From assembly GCA_002067405.1 (NCBI GenBank), contig MVRP01000153.1:1-9976 (forward strand): DNA of 9,976 nt, written 5' to 3'. Every line of letters begins with the position of its first letter. The first letter of the stretch is position 1. This document shows, piece by piece, positions 5,860 to 9,976 of the stretch. The notes under the pieces were generated by a model, which worked only from the letters and a program-made list of their open reading frames with translations, was not told where the DNA came from and did not search any database. This stretch comes from Syntrophorhabdaceae bacterium PtaU1.Bin034. Its GTDB lineage: Bacteria > Desulfobacterota_G > Syntrophorhabdia > Syntrophorhabdales > WCHB1-27. A program made the position numbers and the translations under genes.

Positions 5860-6867
5860 ATGCGGTGCGATTACTGCGAAAGGCGGTGTCAGATCAGGCC
5901 GGGAAAGACAGGTTTTTGCCGGATGTACACCGCAGACGAAGGCGGCATCAAGGAACGATTCCCTCACCGATGGAGTTCTTACGGCGCGTCGCGAATGGAA
6001 TCAATCCCCTTTTACCATGCCTATCCGGGTAGCCGAAGCCTGATAATCGGCACAAGCAGCTGTAATTTCAGATGCAGATACTGCTCCAACGCCCACATCG
6101 CGAAAGAAGATCCCGCGCTTCTGCAAGGGCGGATGTTTCATCTCTCGCCCGGGGAAGTAGTCGGAATGGCGCGGAAACTGGAGTGTCAGAACATCGTGTT
6201 CTCGGTGAACGAGCCTACCGTTTCTCTTCCCACGCTGCTCGAAACAGCGGAAGAAGCAAAGGCAGCCGGCCTTCCTATGGGATGTTTGACCAACGCTTAT
6301 ACTACTGAAAGGTCAACTGAAATGCTGGAATCGGTCTTCTCTTTCTTCAACATCAGTCTCAAAGGTCTTTCCGCCGATTTCATGGAGCACTATATCGGTA
6401 TTCCATCGTCCGTGCCGGTGCTGCGCAATATTCGAAAACTGGCCGGCAGGAATCATGTTGAGATAACCACCCCCATCATCCAATTCGCAAACGACAACGA
6501 GCTTGACGAAATAGCGGATTTCATCGCCCGCATCGATCCTGAAATACCCTGGCATGTATTCCGCCTTCTTCCCGAAGATGAGATGAAAGGGACGGAATAT
6601 CCCAGCATAGACGCGATCAATCAGGCGCTTCAATCGGCAAGAGAAAAGCTTCCCTACGTTTATTTTCACAATTTCGTGGGTTCTGAATGGGTGAATACCC
6701 TGTGTCCCGATTGCGGAACGCCTGTTATTGAGCGTTTCAGCCTGGGATGCGGCGGTGACAAGCTCCAGCGGTTTTTGTGCCGGGGCAAGACCTGCCCGAA
6801 ATGCCACCGGACGATCAGGCTTTGGGGTGAAGAATCGACCCGAAGCGCACGTACGGTGAATGCATGA
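5860..6867 (+). CDS. Radical SAM enzyme, PflA-like/AmmeMemoRadiSam-type
   Basis: 335 aa. The radical SAM core is at residues about 60-270, with the 4Fe-4S motif C-N-F-R-C-R-Y-C (Cys68, Cys72, Cys75) that cleaves S-adenosylmethionine; the N-E-P motif follows the next helix region. A second cluster lies at the N-terminus (Cys3, Cys6, Cys10, Cys20), as in the AmmeMemoRadiSam/PflA-related COG1180 group, and a C-terminal zinc-ribbon or rubredoxin-like region has Cys282, Cys285, Cys297, Cys307, Cys312 and Cys315. The two extra cysteine regions suggest added Fe-S or Zn sites. It is cytoplasmic, with no signal peptide. The start is supported by AAGGAG 9 nt upstream. No glycyl-radical enzyme, AMMECR1 or Memo gene is in the window, so the substrate is open. 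It leads a likely operon and overlaps the next gene by 4 nt. Confidence 0.88.
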   Translation: MRCDYCERRCQIRPGKTGFCRMYTADEGGIKERFPHRWSSYGASRMESIPFYHAYPGSRSLIIGTSSCNFRCRYCSNAHIAKEDPALLQGRMFHLSPGEVVGMARKLECQNIVFSVNEPTVSLPTLLETAEEAKAAGLPMGCLTNAYTTERSTEMLESVFSFFNISLKGLSADFMEHYIGIPSSVPVLRNIRKLAGRNHVEITTPIIQFANDNELDEIADFIARIDPEIPWHVFRLLPEDEMKGTEYPSIDAINQALQSAREKLPYVYFHNFVGSEWVNTLCPDCGTPVIERFSLGCGGDKLQRFLCRGKTCPKCHRTIRLWGEESTRSARTVNA

Positions 6868-8048
6868 CGGCCGAGTTGAGCGGGAGGAGAGGCGGTTCCG
6901 CTGTTGAGGCAAGCATCGCGATTGTGGACGCCCGGGAATGGCAGAATATCTTCGACCTGAGGACCGGTGCGAAAATAGATGCCACCGGCCCCATAGTGGA
7001 GATGACGAAAGATGTCTTGCGGGACCACCCCTATCCCGGCGATATGGACCCGGCAAGTAACCGATGGGTAACGGAGGTTGCCCTGAACCTTGTCGGGAAG
7101 TACGATCCTCAATTCGTTTTTCTGAGTTACGCCCAACAGTATTTTTCAAGCCGGTATGCGCCGATGACCGGAAAGATGCGCGCGGCGACTATTGAGGCCG
7201 CCTTCGCCGAGGCCGACCGCTTTATCAATGAAACGGGCTTTACACCGATCATGGTAGGAACGGGAGACATGACTCCCCTGGTGGGCATGATCGATGCGAG
7301 CAGGCTGGACGGTCTCACTATCTCCAGCCATTGGTCCGCACGCTACGCGGGCCTCTATGGACCGAGCGCCCGGGACCTTGATTTTCTGTTCCAGCATCCG
7401 TTTGTAGAGCGGGTTGTACCCCGGAATGAGGTTGTAAACCTTTTTGACGGCACTGCCGAGCAGGCGCAAAGGGTGCCCCAGTATCTCCTGATTGCCACAG
7501 AGGGCCACACCTTTAAAGTCATGGGAAGCACCTTACGCAAGCCTCTCATGATCCCTTCGGCCGGCTTCTACATTCCTGTCTCCACAGACCTGGGGAACGT
7601 AAAGACCATTGAGGGAATCCGGGGATTGCTTGAACGGAACCTGAAGGAGCGCAAAATAGCCCTTATTGTCCTGGAAGGGGTCGGAGTCAAGGCATTCACC
7701 CGCTCCTACTTTCCCTGTGAGAACGGGAAGGCATGGTTCTATTATGAACCGGGAGAAGCACTGTACCTGACTATCACGACCGGGGAGCACCGGCCTTTCG
7801 ACTATCCCACAGGGTACAAATATTACGAGGAGAATACGGAACAGAAGGAATTTCCTTTGTCGGGATATTTCCGGTCGATCCCGGAGGGCACCTTTGCTGC
7901 CGGGTTCCCGGGAAAGAGTATCGCCGTCGGCAACAAAAGCATGTTCATGCATATGGTAACGGGTGCGGACATCTGCGTCGAGTGTTTCGCCCGGAACCTC
8001 TACAATCAGGGAACAATGGCCGTAATCCATCGACAGGACAAATGGTGA
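6864..8048 (+). CDS. Unrecognised cytoplasmic protein coupled to the radical SAM gene
   Basis: 394 aa that I cannot assign to a family. Its ATG overlaps the radical SAM stop (ATGA), so the two are translationally coupled and probably act together. There is no signal peptide or membrane segment. Alternating hydrophobic strands and acidic/glycine turns suggest an a/b enzyme. The section Y-D-P-Q-F-V-F-L-S-Y at 80-89, then A-D-R-F-I at 117-121 and P-I-M-V-G-T-G-D-M-T-P at 128-138, faintly recalls the alkaline phosphatase/phosphoglycerate mutase superfamily, but the usual N-terminal nucleophile motif is not visible, so I give this little weight. Other notable sections are T-T-G-E-H-R-P-F-D-Y (305-314) and a C-terminal G-A-D-I-C-V-E-C (367-374), a C-x2-C that could bind metal. 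Base composition and ribosome-binding context match its neighbours, so it is a real gene. Confidence 0.85.
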   Translation: MTAELSGRRGGSAVEASIAIVDAREWQNIFDLRTGAKIDATGPIVEMTKDVLRDHPYPGDMDPASNRWVTEVALNLVGKYDPQFVFLSYAQQYFSSRYAPMTGKMRAATIEAAFAEADRFINETGFTPIMVGTGDMTPLVGMIDASRLDGLTISSHWSARYAGLYGPSARDLDFLFQHPFVERVVPRNEVVNLFDGTAEQAQRVPQYLLIATEGHTFKVMGSTLRKPLMIPSAGFYIPVSTDLGNVKTIEGIRGLLERNLKERKIALIVLEGVGVKAFTRSYFPCENGKAWFYYEPGEALYLTITTGEHRPFDYPTGYKYYEENTEQKEFPLSGYFRSIPEGTFAAGFPGKSIAVGNKSMFMHMVTGADICVECFARNLYNQGTMAVIHRQDKW

Positions 8049-8102
8049 AGATACCTAACCATACCCTGTTTTGGAGAATCGATAGCATGTGGAGGACTTG
8101 AG

Positions 8103-9158
8103 ATGACGACGGTCAGTGTTCTTTTTACACCGGTCTTAATGTCGACCGTATTTTCTGTAATCTGTTTGGTGAACGCGCCGCTTTATGCCGGGGAGCACAA
8201 AACAATAACCGACATGTGCGGCAAAAAAGTTGAAGTGCCGGTGAGCCCGGAGAGAATAGCTTGCATGCATTGTGTCTCACCGGAAAAGATAATGACACTC
8301 GGTAAGGGAAATCTCATAAGTCTCATGGCAGAGCAGTCCCCATGGGCTTACAAACTCTACCCGGAGATAAAAAACGCTCAAACCAGCAAGGGCATTACCC
8401 CGGAACAGATGCTGGATATGAAAATTGATTTCGTGCTCTACACGCCGGGGATGACCAAGGAGGAGCAGTACAGCTCGGCAGGCTTGAAGACGGTATGTGC
8501 ATTCTCCGCGGACAAGAGACCCACGAGCCTCAATGAGTTCGTCAAAAACTTCAAAGGCCAGATAACCCTGTTCGGCGAACTGCTCGGGCCGGATGCAAAA
8601 GCAAGAGCAGATAATTACAACAGGTATTTCGACAAAAAGGTGAAACAGATCCTTTCCATAACGTCAAAAATAGACAAGAAGAACAAGCCTGCCGTCTATT
8701 ACGGCGGTCTACACTCCAACATGTTAAACAGCCAGGGAAAAGGCAGCGTCATGCAGTGGAATACGGAGGTCTCCGGCGGCAATTATCTGCCTCAGGCACT
8801 GGACGACAATCATGCAAAGGCTACCATACAGCAGGTATTGTCGTGGGAGCCGGATATTATTCTTCTAAGCGGATATTGTGATTCCCTTGATATCGTGACG
8901 AAGAATCCCGATTGGGCATCCATGAAGGCCGTTAAGAACGGGAAGGTTTATCGCATTCCCAGGGGGATCTATACATGGGACCACGCGAGCGGTGAAGGGG
9001 TGCTCCTCATGATTTATATGGCCAAGATATTTCATCCGGAGTTGTTCAAAGACTGGAATATGATAAAAGAAATGAAGGCCTTCTATTCCGAAGTTTACGG
9101 CAAGACCGTAACGGATCAGGATGCAGAAAGAATACTGCAGAACCTTCCGCCGCGGTGA
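8103..9158 (+). CDS. Class III (BtuF/FepB/MolA-like) ABC transporter substrate-binding protein
   Basis: 351 aa. A signal peptide spans residues 1-29 (hydrophobic 5-24, cleavage L-Y-A|G-E-H-K). The mature protein opens with I-T-D-M-C-G-K-K-V-E-V-P (35-46), the hallmark start of binding proteins for iron chelates, haem, cobalamin and, in MolA, molybdate/tungstate. Later family features include the two-lobe pattern joined by a long helix, A-V-Y-Y-G-G at about 198-203 and the closing G-K-V-Y-R-I-P. Cysteines in D-M-C-G and A-C-M-H-C-V are unusual and could bind ligand. GGAGG lies about 8 nt before the ATG, and the gene is 54 nt after the previous one on the same strand, so it is likely the last gene of that operon. 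No BtuC/BtuD-type permease or ATPase adjoins it. The ligand is unknown; the ModE-like sites nearby make a MolA-type oxyanion role worth testing. Confidence 0.82.
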   Translation: MTTVSVLFTPVLMSTVFSVICLVNAPLYAGEHKTITDMCGKKVEVPVSPERIACMHCVSPEKIMTLGKGNLISLMAEQSPWAYKLYPEIKNAQTSKGITPEQMLDMKIDFVLYTPGMTKEEQYSSAGLKTVCAFSADKRPTSLNEFVKNFKGQITLFGELLGPDAKARADNYNRYFDKKVKQILSITSKIDKKNKPAVYYGGLHSNMLNSQGKGSVMQWNTEVSGGNYLPQALDDNHAKATIQQVLSWEPDIILLSGYCDSLDIVTKNPDWASMKAVKNGKVYRIPRGIYTWDHASGEGVLLMIYMAKIFHPELFKDWNMIKEMKAFYSEVYGKTVTDQDAERILQNLPPR

Positions 9159-9189
9159 TTTTCGGCAAGGAAGAGTTATGCCATAATGT

Positions 9190-9636
9190 TCAGGTATTGC
9201 CCGGGCCGCTCGGCGCCAGTCCTTGAGCTGCGAGGATCTCCATCGCCTTGGCGTAAGTGGCTGCCACCATGGGGCCGCATGCACTTTTGTCGGGATGCCG
9301 GGTCAGGATGTCGTCGCACCTCATGCCGCCGTAGGTCGCTGCCGGACCCTCCCTGAACCACTCGACCAGTTCGTTCATCATCGAGGGAAGCCTCAGATCA
9401 GCCTTCTCCTCTCCGGACCCTTTGCCGCCATAGAGCGAGATAAGGCAGGCGCCGCCTGAAAGGGCGCCGCAAACCTCCCCGCTCATGCCCGCCCCAAAGC
9501 AAAGACCCCCGGTTGCCCTTACGAGTTCGGCATTCGTCTTGCCCTGGGCCTCAAGGGCAATGACCATGATAATCTGGCTGCAGCAATAACCTTCCATTTT
9601 CAATTGCAGCATGCGAAGGCTCGTATCATCCATCAT
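9190..9636 (-). CDS. C_GCAxxG_C_C family redox protein
   Basis: 148 aa. It matches the small cysteine-rich family named for the pattern C_GCAxxG_C_C, proposed to be redox-active and common in anaerobes. Visible elements are G-Y-C-C-S-Q (Cys18, Cys19), G-G-L-C (Cys46), E-V-C-G-A-L-S-G (Cys56, the signature motif), Cys64, then G-M-R-C-D-D-I-L (Cys107) and a last Cys120. It is rich in helix and has no signal peptide. The start MMDD at 9636 is chosen because AAAGGAG lies 9 nt upstream; a longer frame reaching 9774 would overlap the preceding gene in another frame. It follows the methyltransferase gene by 25 nt and is convergent with the class III binding-protein gene, with 31 nt between stops. 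Its partner is unknown. Confidence 0.85.
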   Translation of the reverse strand: MMDDTSLRMLQLKMEGYCCSQIIMVIALEAQGKTNAELVRATGGLCFGAGMSGEVCGALSGGACLISLYGGKGSGEEKADLRLPSMMNELVEWFREGPAATYGGMRCDDILTRHPDKSACGPMVAATYAKAMEILAAQGLAPSGPGNT

Positions 9637-9661
9637 ATAATTAGTCTCCTTTATCTGTTTG

Positions 9662-9976
9662 TTACGATGCGGTCTTGCGGGCGACCACCAGGTAGTATCC
9701 CGGTCTGCTGCCCATGGCCGGTGCGGGAATATCCCTGGCCTTTCTCTGACATTCGTTGCCCCAGAAATCCCCAAGCGAGCGGCCGGCGAAGATCAGCCGG
9801 ACGGCCAGTTCCTTGAGCGCGTCCGTGCGGTCCTCCCACAGCACAATCTCAAACCCCTGTTTTTCAAGAGGTTGCCCGATTTCCGCAGGGATGAGGTTCC
9901 CTTGGGAACAGCGTTGTCCCGACGGCCCGTCCGGCTCGTCTCCTTGCCATGAGGTCCGGGAATAAAGATCGCTCAT
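9662..9976 (-). CDS. SAM-dependent methyltransferase, C-terminal part (cut by the right edge)
   Basis: The visible 104 residues look like the end of a class I SAM-dependent methyltransferase (methyltransferase 11/ubiE-like). M-S-D-L-Y at the edge resembles the (G-R-L-)x-x-S-D-L-Y strand that follows motif III. It is followed by Q-G-F-E-I-V-L-W-E-D-R-T-D-A-L-K-E-L and a closing R-P-G-Y-Y-L-V-V-A-R-K strand. The methionine at 9976 is therefore probably internal and the true start lies beyond the window, but I cannot prove this. The SAM-binding G-x-G-x-G motif is outside the window. The gene precedes the C_GCAxxG_C_C gene on the same strand with 25 nt between them, suggesting a two-gene operon. 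The substrate is unknown. Confidence 0.65.
   Translation of the reverse strand: MSDLYSRTSWQGDEPDGPSGQRCSQGNLIPAEIGQPLEKQGFEIVLWEDRTDALKELAVRLIFAGRSLGDFWGNECQRKARDIPAPAMGSRPGYYLVVARKTAS

Noticed and set aside
5203..5967. 254-codon minus-strand open frame across the repeat
   Set aside because: It reads through the palindromic repeat and antisense to the ends of two clear plus-strand genes; its translation resembles no protein.

Overview
The window looks like a chromosomal segment from a strictly anaerobic bacterium. My best guess is Desulfobacterota/Deltaproteobacteria (Syntrophorhabdus-, Syntrophus- or Desulfomonile-like). This rests on a molybdenum hydroxylase operon, a ModA-type binding protein, an oxygen-sensitive radical SAM enzyme with extra cysteine clusters, and a C_GCAxxG_C_C redox protein. 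No taxonomic marker gene is present, so the assignment is an inference.

Layout. Positions 1-116 may hold the start of a minus-strand gene leaving the left edge (weak). A minus-strand operon fills 221-4415. Read in its own direction it encodes the FAD subunit, the 2Fe-2S subunit and the molybdopterin subunit of a xanthine dehydrogenase/4-hydroxybenzoyl-CoA reductase-family enzyme (CoxM-S-L order), then a small PEP-utilising-enzyme 'mobile' domain protein whose catalytic histidine position is occupied by isoleucine. Positions 4416-4740 form an AT-rich divergent control region. On the other side, the plus strand carries a ModA/WtpA-type molybdate/tungstate binding protein (4741-5592), a roughly 160-bp multi-hairpin repeat (5659-5816), and a likely three-gene operon: a radical SAM enzyme (5860-6867), an unrecognised cytoplasmic protein translationally coupled to it by ATGA (6864-8048), and a class III (BtuF/FepB/MolA-like) binding protein (8103-9158). 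Convergent to this, on the minus strand, are a C_GCAxxG_C_C redox protein (9190-9636) and, upstream of it, the C-terminal part of a SAM-dependent methyltransferase cut by the right edge.

How it fits together. The divergent region contains three copies of a dyad, CGTTAT-N12-ATAACG, matching the architecture I know for ModE (molybdate-responsive regulator) sites. One lies over the predicted transcription start of the Mo-hydroxylase operon, behind a consensus TTGACA-N17-TAAACT promoter. The other two, with centres 33 bp apart, lie just upstream of the ModA-type gene. Molybdate or tungstate status therefore probably controls both the uptake protein and the Mo enzyme. Neither binding protein has a permease or ATPase gene in the window. 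The least explained part is the radical SAM / unknown protein / class III binding protein cluster (5860-9158), which is my candidate for an undescribed system.
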